DNA of 64,000 bases from the NCBI RefSeq assembly GCF_000019845.1, contig NC_010581.1:3789501-3853500 (forward strand). Reading direction: 5' to 3'. Position numbers and translations under genes: made by a program. The notes below the pieces were generated by a model. It was not told the origin of the DNA. It searched no databases and worked only from the letters and a program-made list of their open reading frames with translations. Source of the stretch: Beijerinckia indica subsp. indica ATCC 9039 (lineage in GTDB: Bacteria > Pseudomonadota > Alphaproteobacteria > Rhizobiales > Beijerinckiaceae). Below are positions 15,161 to 23,822 of this stretch, in pieces (positions within the stretch are counted from its first letter, which is position 1; every line of letters starts with the position of its first letter).

Positions 15161-16816
15161 ATGTTCGAAGGGCTTTCTGAAAGGCTTTCAGGCATTTTCG
15201 ATGCCTTGACCCAGCGCGGCGCCCTGAATGAAGAGGATGTGGATATCGCGCTTCGCGAGGTCCGCCGCGCCTTGCTCGAAGCCGATGTCTCGCTTGATGT
15301 CGTGCGCTCCTTCGTCGACAAGGTCCGCAACCGGGCACTCGGCTCCAATGTCGTCCGATCGGTCACGCCCGGTCAGATGGTCGTCAAGATCGTCAATGAC
15401 GTGATGATCGAAACGCTCGGCAAGACTGTCGAGCCGATCGATCTCGACGCCGCGCCGCCCGTCGGCATCATGATGGTCGGCCTGCAGGGCGCCGGCAAGA
15501 CCACCACGACGGCCAAGATCGCCAAGCGCCTCACCGACCGTTTCAAGCGCAAGGTGCTGATGGCCTCGCTCGACGTCAAAAGGCCAGCCGCCCAGGAACA
15601 ACTCGCCGTGCTTGGCAAGCAGATCAATGTGGCGACGCTGCCGATCATCGCCGGCCAGACGCCGGTGCAGATCGCACAACGGGCGGAACAGGCCGCGCGG
15701 TTACAAGGTTTCGACGTCGTGCTGCTCGACACGGCCGGGCGCACCCATATCGACGAAGCCCTCATGGCGGAAATGGCCGAGATCAAGGCCGCCTCCAGCC
15801 CGCATGAAATCCTGCTGGTCGTTGATAGCCTCACGGGCCAGGACGCGGTCAATCTCGCCAAAAATTTCGATGACCGCGTTGGCATTACCGGCATCGTCCT
15901 CACCCGCATCGACGGCGATGGACGTGGCGGCGCGGCGCTTTCCATGCGCGCCGTCACCGGCAAGCCGATCAAACTCATCGGTACCGGCGAAAAAATCGAC
16001 GCACTCGAGGATTTTTATCCGGACCGCATCGCCAATCGCATTCTCGGCATGGGCGATATTGTCTCGCTCGTCGAAAAGGCGGCACAAACCATCGACGCCG
16101 AAAAGGCGGAGAAGATGGCCGCCAAGCTGCGTAAGGGCAAATTCGATCTCGAGGATTTATCCGACCAATTGGCCCAGGCGGAAAAGCTCGGCGGCATCAG
16201 CGGGATCATGGGCATGCTGCCCGGCATGGGCAAATTGAAGGATCAATTGGCCAGCGCCAATATCGACGACAAGGTGATCAAGCGCCAGCGTTCGATCATT
16301 CTGTCCATGACCCCGCAGGAGCGGCGTAATCCCGATCTCATCAAAGCCTCACGCAAGAAACGCATCGCGGCGGGCTCAGGCATGAAGGTCGAGGATGTCA
16401 ACAAGCTTTTGAAGCAGCATCGCCAAATGGCCGATCTGATGAAGGCCTTTGGCGGCGGCAAAATGGGGAAAATGGGCAAGATGGCCTCCATGCTCGGCGG
16501 CAAGGGCCTTGGAGGCGGACTTGGCGCTCTTGGAGGCGGGCTCGGAGGTTTGGGGGGCGGCATGCCCTCGGCAGAAGACCTCGCGGCCCTGCAGAAACAA
16601 TTTGGCCAGCTTCCGCAGCCGGGCGCAAATCCCGGCCCGGCTCCCGGATTGCCCCCGGCGCCACCGGCCGGTTTGCCGAAACTGCCCGCCGATCCTTCAA
16701 GCCTGTTTGGCGCTCCTCCCACCCAGCCCGGTGGAAAATCCGGTGGCTTGCCGGGTCTGGGTGGCATGAAGCTTCCCGGCCTCGGCGGCTTCAATCCTTT
16801 CGCCAAGAAGAAATAG
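15161..16816 (+). CDS. ffh: signal recognition particle protein Ffh (SRP54)
   Basis: A 551-residue GTPase that binds signal sequences of nascent inner-membrane proteins together with 4.5S RNA and delivers ribosomes to FtsY. N domain 1-85; G domain with GLQGAGKTTTTAK (P loop), DVKRPAAQEQL, DTAGRTH and TRIDGDGRGG; then the methionine-rich M domain (SGIMGMLPGMGKLKDQ, SMTPQERRNP, KLLKQHRQM). The last 100 residues are a low-complexity glycine/proline tail (GGGLGGLGGGMP, PGANPGPAPGLPPAPPAG), longer than the 450-500 residues usual for the family. The start at MFEGLSERL follows GGAGAGG. It leads the ffh-rpsP-rimM-trmD operon. Confidence 0.98.
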   Translation: MFEGLSERLSGIFDALTQRGALNEEDVDIALREVRRALLEADVSLDVVRSFVDKVRNRALGSNVVRSVTPGQMVVKIVNDVMIETLGKTVEPIDLDAAPPVGIMMVGLQGAGKTTTTAKIAKRLTDRFKRKVLMASLDVKRPAAQEQLAVLGKQINVATLPIIAGQTPVQIAQRAEQAARLQGFDVVLLDTAGRTHIDEALMAEMAEIKAASSPHEILLVVDSLTGQDAVNLAKNFDDRVGITGIVLTRIDGDGRGGAALSMRAVTGKPIKLIGTGEKIDALEDFYPDRIANRILGMGDIVSLVEKAAQTIDAEKAEKMAAKLRKGKFDLEDLSDQLAQAEKLGGISGIMGMLPGMGKLKDQLASANIDDKVIKRQRSIILSMTPQERRNPDLIKASRKKRIAAGSGMKVEDVNKLLKQHRQMADLMKAFGGGKMGKMGKMASMLGGKGLGGGLGALGGGLGGLGGGMPSAEDLAALQKQFGQLPQPGANPGPAPGLPPAPPAGLPKLPADPSSLFGAPPTQPGGKSGGLPGLGGMKLPGLGGFNPFAKKK

Positions 16817-16876
16817 ACTCAGCCTTTCTTCTTGCTTTTCAACACACTCCCTCTCAACCATAGGAAAAAAGTAACA

Positions 16877-17239
16877 ATGTCCCTGAAAATCCGGCTGGCG
16901 CGCGGTGGCGCCAAAAAGCGGCCTTTCTATCGTATCGTCGTCGCTGATGCGCGCGCTCCGCGTGATGGCCGTTTCATCGAGCGTATTGGCACATTCGATC
17001 CCTTGAAGGCGAAGAACGCCCCCGACCGCATTGTGCTTGACGCGGAAAAGGCGAAGGACTGGCTCGCCAAGGGCGCGCAGCCGACCGATCGCGTCGCGCG
17101 TCTGCTCGATGGTCTCGAAATCATCAAGCGCGAGTCGAGGAACAATCCGCAACAGGGTCAGCCGAAGAAGAAGGCGCAGGAGCGCGCGGCCGCTGCCGCC
17201 GCTGCGGCTGAAAAAGCAGCCTCTGAGGCCGCCGCCTGA
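16877..17239 (+). CDS. rpsP: 30S ribosomal protein bS16
   Basis: A 120-residue protein of the small ribosomal subunit, needed for 30S assembly. The N-terminus [20 protein letters not shown] and [13 protein letters not shown] are the family signatures. The alphaproteobacterial C-terminal extension is lysine and alanine rich ([19 protein letters not shown]). The ATG at 16877 is chosen for the exact family N-terminus, with AGGA upstream. It is second in the operon; its stop codon overlaps the probable rimM start. Confidence 0.98.
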   Translation: MSLKIRLARGGAKKRPFYRIVVADARAPRDGRFIERIGTFDPLKAKNAPDRIVLDAEKAKDWLAKGAQPTDRVARLLDGLEIIKRESRNNPQQGQPKKKAQERAAAAAAAAEKAASEAAA

Positions 17240-17814
17240 CGGCGCCGGTTGAAAACCGCATTCTCGTCGGCCGTTTTGGAGCTCCCCACGGCGTGCGCGG
17301 CGAGGTGCGGCTACAATCCTTCACTGAGGTGCCGCAAGCGATCAGCGCTTACGGTCCCTTGTCCGATGCCTCGGGCAAGAAAAGCTTTTCCATCGCCTCT
17401 CTCCGTTTGGTGAAGAATGCCGTATTTGTCGCCCGCATCGAGGGGGTGACGACGCGCGAGGCGGCGGAGGCTTTGACCAATCTCTCCCTCTATGTCTCAC
17501 GCGAGGCCCTGCCTCCCCCCGAGGAAGAAGAGTTCTATCTCGCCGATCTGATCGGACTCGACGCTTTCGTCGCGGATGCGGACGGCAAGGAAGTGCTTTT
17601 CGGCCGGATTGCTGATGTCTTGAATTTCGGCGGTGGTGACATTCTGGAAATCGCTCCTTCGGACGGTGGCGAGACAAGACTCCTGCCCTTCACACGGCAA
17701 GTCGTACCTCGCATCGATCTCACCGCCCGTCGGGTACTCGTGGTTCCGCCCGAGGAAGTCGAGGCACAAGAACCACCTGAAAAAGATGCAGGCGGAGACG
17801 AGCCATCGCCATGA
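17236..17814 (+). CDS. rimM: ribosome maturation factor RimM, apparent CTG start
   Basis: A 16S rRNA processing factor that binds uS19 in the 30S head; about 192 residues with an N-terminal RimM domain and a C-terminal PRC barrel ([34 protein letters not shown]). The family's first strand, [18 protein letters not shown], lies upstream of the first standard start (GTG 17293). Between the in-frame stop at 17224 and that strand there is no ATG, GTG or TTG. The CTG at 17236 gives (M)[12 protein letters not shown], has GAGG seven bases upstream, and overlaps the rpsP stop as CTGA, mimicking an ATGA coupling. I therefore place the start there; a sequencing error A to C is the alternative. Confidence 0.88.
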   Translation: MTAPVENRILVGRFGAPHGVRGEVRLQSFTEVPQAISAYGPLSDASGKKSFSIASLRLVKNAVFVARIEGVTTREAAEALTNLSLYVSREALPPPEEEEFYLADLIGLDAFVADADGKEVLFGRIADVLNFGGGDILEIAPSDGGETRLLPFTRQVVPRIDLTARRVLVVPPEEVEAQEPPEKDAGGDEPSP

Positions 17815-18527
17815 GCGAAGAGCCAAGGCCCAACGAGACAAAACCATGGTCGGCTTCCGTCTTCACGCTTTTTCCGGACATGTTTCCGGGTCCTCTCGGG
17901 CTCTCTCTGGCGGGTGAGGGCTTGCGGGCCGATCGTTGGTCGCTCGACGTTCATGATATTCGTCTGCATGGGCTCGGTCGCCACCGCGCAGTCGATGATA
18001 CACCGGCGGGAGGCGGTGCCGGCATGGTGATGCGCGCTGATGTCCTTGGCGCCTGCATCGATGCAAACCTGCCCCCCGGCGATGCGCGTCCGCGCCTTCT
18101 CATGAGCCCGCGCGGAAAACCCCTGACGCAAAGTCGCGCGCGTGCCCTGGCCCAGGGCGAAGGGCTCGTCCTGATCTGCGGCCGTTTCGAAGGCTATGAT
18201 GAGCGGGTGATCGAAGGGCGCGGCCTCGAGGAAATATCGATCGGCGATTATGTGCTCTCAGGCGGCGAATTAGCGGCCATGGTGGTGCTCGATGCCTGCG
18301 TGCGCCTGCTTCCCGGCATCATGGGCAAGGCGGTTTCCGGCGAGGAAGAAAGCTTCGAGAATAATCGCTTGGAATATCCGCATTACACGCGTCCGCGCGA
18401 ATGGGAGGGCCGGATCATTCCGGACGTGCTTCTGTCCGGCGATCACGCCCGCATCCGCGCCTGGCGCGAGGCGGAGGCGGAACGCATTACGCGAGAGCGG
18501 CGCCCGGATCTGCTCGTAAAAGAATAA
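17811..18527 (+). CDS. trmD: tRNA (guanine-N1-)-methyltransferase
   Basis: A 238-residue SPOUT methyltransferase that makes m1G37 in tRNAs and so prevents +1 frameshifting. Motifs seen: [10 protein letters not shown], the substrate loop [39 protein letters not shown] and the trefoil-knot SAM-binding segment [16 protein letters not shown]. The ATG overlaps the rimM stop (ATGA). It is last in this operon; rplS, which usually follows in alphaproteobacteria, is absent and the next gene is convergent only five bases away. Confidence 0.98.
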   Translation: MSEEPRPNETKPWSASVFTLFPDMFPGPLGLSLAGEGLRADRWSLDVHDIRLHGLGRHRAVDDTPAGGGAGMVMRADVLGACIDANLPPGDARPRLLMSPRGKPLTQSRARALAQGEGLVLICGRFEGYDERVIEGRGLEEISIGDYVLSGGELAAMVVLDACVRLLPGIMGKAVSGEEESFENNRLEYPHYTRPREWEGRIIPDVLLSGDHARIRAWREAEAERITRERRPDLLVKE

Positions 18528-18532
18528 ACTCT

Positions 18533-18769
18533 TCAACTCGGCGTACGGCTTGGCGATTGGCCCATTTCCGCCGCATCGGCCGCACGACGCAGGCTGTCGG
18601 CGAGCTGCCGCGTGCCCTCGGCGCGCAGGCCAATCCGCACATAGGTTTTTTCACCCTCGGGCTCCTCGGAATTGACCGGCAATTCGAGCGTTAGCATGAC
18701 CAGGGAGCCCGGCAAAGTATGGGTGGAAAAACCGATCAGCGGAAACAAAATGATTTCTTCTTCGTCCAT
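18533..18769 (-). CDS. small protein of unknown function downstream of pheA
   Basis: A 78-residue acidic protein beginning MDEEEIILFPLIGF. There is no signal peptide; the centre alternates hydrophobic and polar residues (GSLVMLTLELPVNSEE, KTYVRIGLRAEG), suggesting a beta structure, followed by an amphipathic helix (RQLADSLRRAADAAE). It starts ten bases after the pheA stop in the same direction, so the two are likely one transcript. I do not recognise a family. Confidence 0.65.
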   Translation of the reverse strand: MDEEEIILFPLIGFSTHTLPGSLVMLTLELPVNSEEPEGEKTYVRIGLRAEGTRQLADSLRRAADAAEMGQSPSRTPS

Positions 18770-18778
18770 ATCCTCACC

Positions 18779-19657
18779 CTATGACATACCCTCCGGCGAG
18801 GGCTGATTCTCGCGCCGGAACGGATGACCGGGATAGACGCCGAGAATCTTCAATTCCTTGCAGAAAAAGGCCAGTTCCTCCAGCGCCAGCGCAAGGCCCC
18901 GCTCTTGTGGATGGCCATCGACATCAGCGAGAAATTGCGTCGCGGTAAATGTACCTTCCACCATATAGCTTTCAAGCTTGGTCATATTGACGCCATTGGT
19001 GGCGAAACCGCCGAGGGCCTTGTAAAGCGCCGCCGGCACGTTGCGGACCCGAAACACGAAACTCGTGATGGGATCGGGAGTGCCGAGCGGGGCCCATCCC
19101 GGTTCCTTTGAGAGCACGACGAAACGCGTGGTATTATGGGCCGCGTCCTCGACATTCTCGGCCAGGATATCGAGCCCGTAGATTTCAGCAGCGAGTCGTG
19201 GCGCGAGCGAGGCGCGGGTCTTGTCGCCCCATTCGGCGATTTCACGCGCCGAGCCTGCCGTATCGCCCGTGACATGCGAGGTTAGCCCCAGCCGCCGGAT
19301 GATTTTGCGGCATTGGCCGAGCGCATGGACATGGCTGTAGACTGATCGCAGATCCTCGATCTTTGTCCCCTTGAGGCCCAAAAGCTGGAAATGAATCGGC
19401 AGAAAATATTCGCCGACAATATAGAGCCCCGCGGTCGGCAGCAGGTGGTGGATATCGGCGACACGTCCGGCGAGCGAATTTTCAATCGGGATCATGCCCA
19501 AAGCCGCCGTGCCATCGCTGATCGCGCCGAGCGCATCCTCGAAGGTCGCGCAGGGCAGCGCCTCGTAGTCGGGATAGACGCTCTGGCAAGCGATATGAGA
19601 ATTGGCTCCGGGCTCGCCTTGATAGGCGATTTTGAGAGGCTGCATCTGTTTTTCCAT
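18779..19657 (-). CDS. pheA: prephenate dehydratase (monofunctional)
   Basis: A 292-residue enzyme that converts prephenate to phenylpyruvate in phenylalanine synthesis. The catalytic domain (about 5-190) has KIAYQGEPGANSH, IPIENSLAGRV and the invariant NTTRF motif; a C-terminal ACT domain (FVFRVRNVPAALYKALGGFA, then LESYMV in place of the ESRP-type motif) gives feedback control by phenylalanine. No chorismate mutase domain is present. I chose the ATG at 19657; an internal ATG at 19645 and an upstream TTG at 19693 are possible. The small unknown gene follows it. Confidence 0.95.
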   Translation of the reverse strand: MEKQMQPLKIAYQGEPGANSHIACQSVYPDYEALPCATFEDALGAISDGTAALGMIPIENSLAGRVADIHHLLPTAGLYIVGEYFLPIHFQLLGLKGTKIEDLRSVYSHVHALGQCRKIIRRLGLTSHVTGDTAGSAREIAEWGDKTRASLAPRLAAEIYGLDILAENVEDAAHNTTRFVVLSKEPGWAPLGTPDPITSFVFRVRNVPAALYKALGGFATNGVNMTKLESYMVEGTFTATQFLADVDGHPQERGLALALEELAFFCKELKILGVYPGHPFRRENQPSPEGMS

Positions 19658-20087
19658 TGCGGACCAGGCGTCAGGCGCTGGGATCCGTTTCAATCACGTC
19701 TTTGTTCATCGGCCGGGCGAGCCGCCCCGTTCATCAGGCTCTTCGTCATGGGAGCGTGGAACCCGCGCCCCGGAAAGGCGGCAAAAGGTAGCAAGGCTCC
19801 TGCTTTCATCCGAGTTGCCAAGATCGCCGCAAAGCAGGTAATCAACGCGCGTATTGTCCAGGCCTATGCCAGATGCGGCATGGAGCGCGCCGGCGCAAGC
19901 CCCGGAACGAGTCTTCGGTCATGAAAATGACTGTTGCCCTGCCCGAATCATTTCCTGCTCATGACGTTTCGAGTATTCGGACGGGCAGGATTCGGAAAGG
20001 AGCGGATTCGGGCGGGAATGTCGCTCCTTTCGACCTGGACCGAAATGGATAGGGCCTTGCAGAAGGGCTGAACAAAGGGACCAAGGG
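19658..20087. other. intergenic between divergent pheA and cytochrome gene, no gene seen
   Basis: These 430 bases must carry the promoters of pheA (leftward) and of the cytochrome c gene (rightward). Open frames exist but have no recognisable composition. No kdsB, which often neighbours pheA and this cytochrome in Rhizobiales, is present. I see no strong hairpin. Confidence 0.4.
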
Positions 20088-20627
20088 ATGTCATCCTTCG
20101 AGTTCAATAAGTTGTCTGGCGGTTTTTTTGGCGCCCTGCTCTTCGCTATGGTGCTCGTCACCATTTCCAATTTTATTTTTGCGCATCCGCCACTGGCCAA
20201 GCCCGGCTATGATCTGCCAGCGGCCGCCGAGGGCGGCGAATCGGGTGGTGGTGCCGAGGCTGCCGTCGCGCCGCTGCCGGAGCGCTTGGCCAAGGCCGAT
20301 GTCAAGAAGGGCGAAGCTGATACCAAGCCCTGCCAGGCCTGCCATACGTTCGAAAAGGGTGGCGCCGCCAAAGTGGGCCCGCCTCTTTGGGGCATTGTTG
20401 ACCGTGCCAAGGGTTCCATCGCGGGCTTCTCTTATTCGGATGCTCTGAAGGCCAAGGGTGGCGAATGGACCTATGACGACCTCGATGCCTTCATCACCTC
20501 GCCGAAAAGCTTCGTGAGCGGCACCAAAATGGCCTTCGGCGGTGAGAAAGATCCGCAAAAGCGCGCGGACCTCATCGATTATCTGCATACGCTCTCGGAT
20601 GAGCCGAAGCCCCTGCCGACAAAGTAA
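20088..20627 (+). CDS. cycM: membrane-anchored c-type cytochrome (CycM-like)
   Basis: A 179-residue class I cytochrome c with an uncleaved N-terminal anchor (residues 8-32, SGGFFGALLFAMVLVTISNFIF), an alanine/glycine-rich linker and one haem site CQACH. The distal ligand methionine is in VSGTKMAFGGEKDP. CycM carries electrons from the bc1 complex to the aa3 oxidase on the periplasmic face. The position next to pheA agrees with Bradyrhizobium-type gene order. It is followed by a clear terminator. Confidence 0.92.
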   Translation: MSSFEFNKLSGGFFGALLFAMVLVTISNFIFAHPPLAKPGYDLPAAAEGGESGGGAEAAVAPLPERLAKADVKKGEADTKPCQACHTFEKGGAAKVGPPLWGIVDRAKGSIAGFSYSDALKAKGGEWTYDDLDAFITSPKSFVSGTKMAFGGEKDPQKRADLIDYLHTLSDEPKPLPTK

Positions 20628-20650
20628 GGCGCATCCTCTCATTTTTGAAA

Positions 20651-20677
20651 AAGCCGGGCTCAAGGCCCGGCTTTTTT
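20651..20677 (+). terminator. rho-independent terminator after cytochrome gene
   Basis: GCCGGGC (20653-20659) pairs with GCCCGGC (20665-20671) around a five-base loop, extended by AA/TT, and is followed directly by six T residues. It lies 24 bases after the stop. Confidence 0.9.
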
Positions 20678-20815
20678 GTTTTGTTTTTGTCTTGGATTCT
20701 TCCGCATTGAGATTCAAAGTCGTTTTTTGACCCCAAGCTCCTTGTAGACCGGCTCGACTCGCCGCCTCTCTTTGTCCTATCTCTCTGCTGTCATCCCCTT
20801 TTCTTGGAGCGCGCC

Positions 20816-22726
20816 TTGACTGGACGATTCCCGCTCTTCTCGACTCGCCGTCAAGCATTGGGGCTCGCCCTCGGCGGCCTTGGCGGTCTCGCCATGCCGC
20901 CCGCTTTTTTCTTTGCAAAGCGCGCGAAGGCTCAGGAACAAAAGCCAACGGAAAAGCCCGTTGAAGGCGAAGCTTATGAGGCGCACGGCCTCTCGATCTT
21001 CGGCGATCTCGCCTTACCGCCTGATTTCAAGCATCTGCCTTACGTGAATCCGGATGCGCCCAAGGGCGGCATCTTCATCGAACAGGCCGGCTTCAATACG
21101 TTCAACACGCTGAATGTCTTCATCCTCAAGGGGGATGGCGCGGCTGGCATGGGGCTGATCTTCGACAGCCTGATGACGGGAAGCAATGATGAACCCGATG
21201 CGCTTTATGGCCTCGTCGCTCACAAGGTAGAAGTTTCAGCCGACCGCACCCTCTATCGATTTTTTCTCCGCAAGGAAGCGCGTTTCCACGACGGCTCGAA
21301 GATCAAGGCGTCGGACGTGGTGTTTTCCTTGAATCTGATCAAAACCAAGGGCCATCCAGTCTTGCGCCAGGGCCTGCGCGATCTCGAAAGCGCCGAAGCC
21401 GAGGCCGAGGATATCGTACGCGTCCGCATGCGCCCGGGCCATAGCCGCGAATCTCCGCTGACCGTCGCCAGTCAGCCGATTTTTTCGCAGGCCTATTACA
21501 CGACCCATAATTTTGAGGAGACCACGCTTGAACCGCCCCTTGGTTCCGCGGCCTACAAGGTCGGCCCGTTCGAGCAAGGGCGCTATATCTCTTTCACGCG
21601 GGTCGAGAATTATTGGGGCAAGGACCTCCCGATCAATCGCGGGCGCAGCAATTTCGATGTGGTGCGCTACGAATATTTCAACGATCGCAAAGTGGCTTTC
21701 GAGGCGTTCAAAGCCGGCGTCTTCACCTATCGCGAGGAATATACCTCACTCATCTGGGCGACAGGCTATGATTTCGCCGCGCTCAAGGAAGGCAAGGTCA
21801 AACGCGAAACTGTTCCAGACGCCTATCCGCGCGGTACGCAAGGCTGGTTCCTGAATACGCGGAGAACCAAATTCAAGGATGCGCGCATCCGCCGGGCGCT
21901 CGGCTATGCCTTCGATTTCGAATGGACCGACGCCAATATCATGTACAATCTCTACAAGCGTACGGTTTCCTATTTCCAGAACTCGCCCATGGCCGCCGAA
22001 GGCCTGCCCTCGGCCGAGGAACGCGCTCTGCTCACGCCTTTCGAAGATCAATTGCCTCCCGAGGTTTTTGGCGAGGCTGTCGTGCCCCCCGTCTCAGACG
22101 GCTCCGGCCAGGATCGCAAGCTCCTGCGCGAGGCCAGTGAGCAATTGCGGCAGGCCGGCTGCACCCGCAAGGGCAATACACTCCTGCTCCCCGACGGCAA
22201 GCCCTTCGAAATCGAATTTCTTGGCTTTGAAACCTCGTTCCAGCCCCATACGGCGGCTTTCATCAAAAATCTCAAATTGCTCGGGATCGATGCCGATTAT
22301 CGTGTCGTCGATGCGGCCCAATATAAACGCCGGGTCGATGAGTTCGACTATGATATTGTCACGGAACGATTTAGTTTCGGCCTGACGCCAGGCGAGGATA
22401 TGCGGCTCATTTTCGGTTCCGAAACGGCGAATCTTTCCGGCTCCCGCAATGTGGCGGGCATTGCCTTGCCGAGCGTCGATGCCCTCATCGCAAAAGCTCT
22501 GGTCGTCGACACGCGCGAGAACCTGACCACGATCTGCCGGGCGATCGACCGCATCTTGCGCGCCCATTATTTCTGGGTGCCGATGTGGAACAATCCTAAC
22601 CATCTGCTGGCCTTCTGGGATCTGTTCGGCCGTCCGGAGCGCATGCCCCATTATGATGTCGGCGTGCCCTCGACCTGGTGGTTCGATCCTCAAAAGGCCC
22701 AGCGCATCGGTTGGCGGAAACCCTAG
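20816..22726 (+). CDS. yejA: peptide ABC transporter, periplasmic substrate-binding protein YejA
   Basis: A 636-residue family 5 solute-binding protein. The N-terminus has a twin-arginine-type signal, FSTRRQALGLALGGLGGLAMP, then the mature start HGLSIFGDLALPPDFKHLPYVNPDAPKGG typical of YejA. The family 5 signature is in FRLR-like FFLRKEARFHDGSKIKASDVVFS. In E. coli and Brucella the Yej system imports oligopeptides, including microcin C and antimicrobial peptides. I place the start at a TTG (20816) with GGAG six bases upstream; no ATG precedes the signal. It opens the yejABEF operon, with three bases to yejB. Confidence 0.93.
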   Translation: MTGRFPLFSTRRQALGLALGGLGGLAMPPAFFFAKRAKAQEQKPTEKPVEGEAYEAHGLSIFGDLALPPDFKHLPYVNPDAPKGGIFIEQAGFNTFNTLNVFILKGDGAAGMGLIFDSLMTGSNDEPDALYGLVAHKVEVSADRTLYRFFLRKEARFHDGSKIKASDVVFSLNLIKTKGHPVLRQGLRDLESAEAEAEDIVRVRMRPGHSRESPLTVASQPIFSQAYYTTHNFEETTLEPPLGSAAYKVGPFEQGRYISFTRVENYWGKDLPINRGRSNFDVVRYEYFNDRKVAFEAFKAGVFTYREEYTSLIWATGYDFAALKEGKVKRETVPDAYPRGTQGWFLNTRRTKFKDARIRRALGYAFDFEWTDANIMYNLYKRTVSYFQNSPMAAEGLPSAEERALLTPFEDQLPPEVFGEAVVPPVSDGSGQDRKLLREASEQLRQAGCTRKGNTLLLPDGKPFEIEFLGFETSFQPHTAAFIKNLKLLGIDADYRVVDAAQYKRRVDEFDYDIVTERFSFGLTPGEDMRLIFGSETANLSGSRNVAGIALPSVDALIAKALVVDTRENLTTICRAIDRILRAHYFWVPMWNNPNHLLAFWDLFGRPERMPHYDVGVPSTWWFDPQKAQRIGWRKP

Positions 22727-22729
22727 CCC

Positions 22730-23821
22730 ATGTTCGCCTATATCCTCCGCCGCCTCTTATTCATGATTCCGACGATCTTCGGTATTTTGCTGATTTCCTT
22801 CGTCATTGTGCAATTCGCGCCGGGCGGCCCGGTCGAGCGCGTCCTTGCGCAATTGCAGGGGACGGATGCCGGCGCCACGGCCAATATCGGCGGCGGTGGG
22901 GCGGCAATGGGCACCGCCAATAGCGCCGATTTTTCGTCGAAATATCGCGGCGCGCAGGGGCTTGATCCGAAATTCATCGCCGAACTCGAAAAGCAATTCG
23001 GTTTCGACAAGCCGGCCTATGAACGGTTCTACCTGATGCTGCGCAATTATCTGCGCTTCGATTTTGGCCGTTCCTATTTCCGCGACGAGCCGGTGATCAA
23101 GCTGATCGGCGAAAAATTGCCGGTCTCCATCTCGCTCGGCGTATGGATGACGCTGATCTCCTACGCGATCTCGATTCCGCTTGGCATCAAAAAGGCCGTG
23201 GCGGATGGTTCGCGCTTCGATATGTGGACCTCGGCCGTCATCATCATCGGCTATGCGATTCCGAGCTTTCTCTTCGCCATCCTGCTCATCGTTTTATTTT
23301 GCGGCGGCTCGTTCTGGCAGATCTTTCCGCTGCGCGGCCTGACATCTGAAAACTGGGCGGATCTCTCCTGGCCGGCTCGCATCGCTGATTATTTCTGGCA
23401 CATCACTTTGCCGGTTCTTTCGCTCAGCCTGGGAGCTTTCGCCACCTCGACCTTCCTCACCAAAAATTCCTTCCTTGATGAAATTCGCAAGCAATATGTC
23501 CAGACCGCCCGCATGAAGGGCCTGACCGAGACCCAGGTGCTGTATGGTCATGTCTTTCGCAATGCAATGATGATCGTGGTCGCTGGCTTTCCCGGCGCCT
23601 TCCTCTCGGCCTTCTTTACCGGCTCCCTGCTCATCGAGACGATTTTCTCGCTCGATGGCCTCGGCCTTCTCTCCTTCGAATCGATCGTCAACCGCGATTA
23701 TCCGATCGTCTTCGCCAATCTCTATATAATGGCGCTGCTCGGGCTCGTGGTGAATCTCCTCTCGGATCTCACTTATATGTGGATCGATCCGCGCATCGAT
23801 TTCGAGACGCGGGAGGTCTGA
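22730..23821 (+). CDS. yejB: peptide ABC transporter permease YejB
   Basis: A 363-residue permease with six membrane helices; the first is [21 protein letters not shown], typical of DppB/OppB-type subunits. A long periplasmic loop after helix 1 (about 35-125, including a glycine-rich stretch) is characteristic of YejB. The cytoplasmic EAA loop that contacts the ATPase is seen at [23 protein letters not shown]. It pairs with YejE to form the channel; the next gene begins one base after the stop. Confidence 0.95.
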   Translation: MFAYILRRLLFMIPTIFGILLISFVIVQFAPGGPVERVLAQLQGTDAGATANIGGGGAAMGTANSADFSSKYRGAQGLDPKFIAELEKQFGFDKPAYERFYLMLRNYLRFDFGRSYFRDEPVIKLIGEKLPVSISLGVWMTLISYAISIPLGIKKAVADGSRFDMWTSAVIIIGYAIPSFLFAILLIVLFCGGSFWQIFPLRGLTSENWADLSWPARIADYFWHITLPVLSLSLGAFATSTFLTKNSFLDEIRKQYVQTARMKGLTETQVLYGHVFRNAMMIVVAGFPGAFLSAFFTGSLLIETIFSLDGLGLLSFESIVNRDYPIVFANLYIMALLGLVVNLLSDLTYMWIDPRIDFETREV

Positions 23822-23822
23822 A

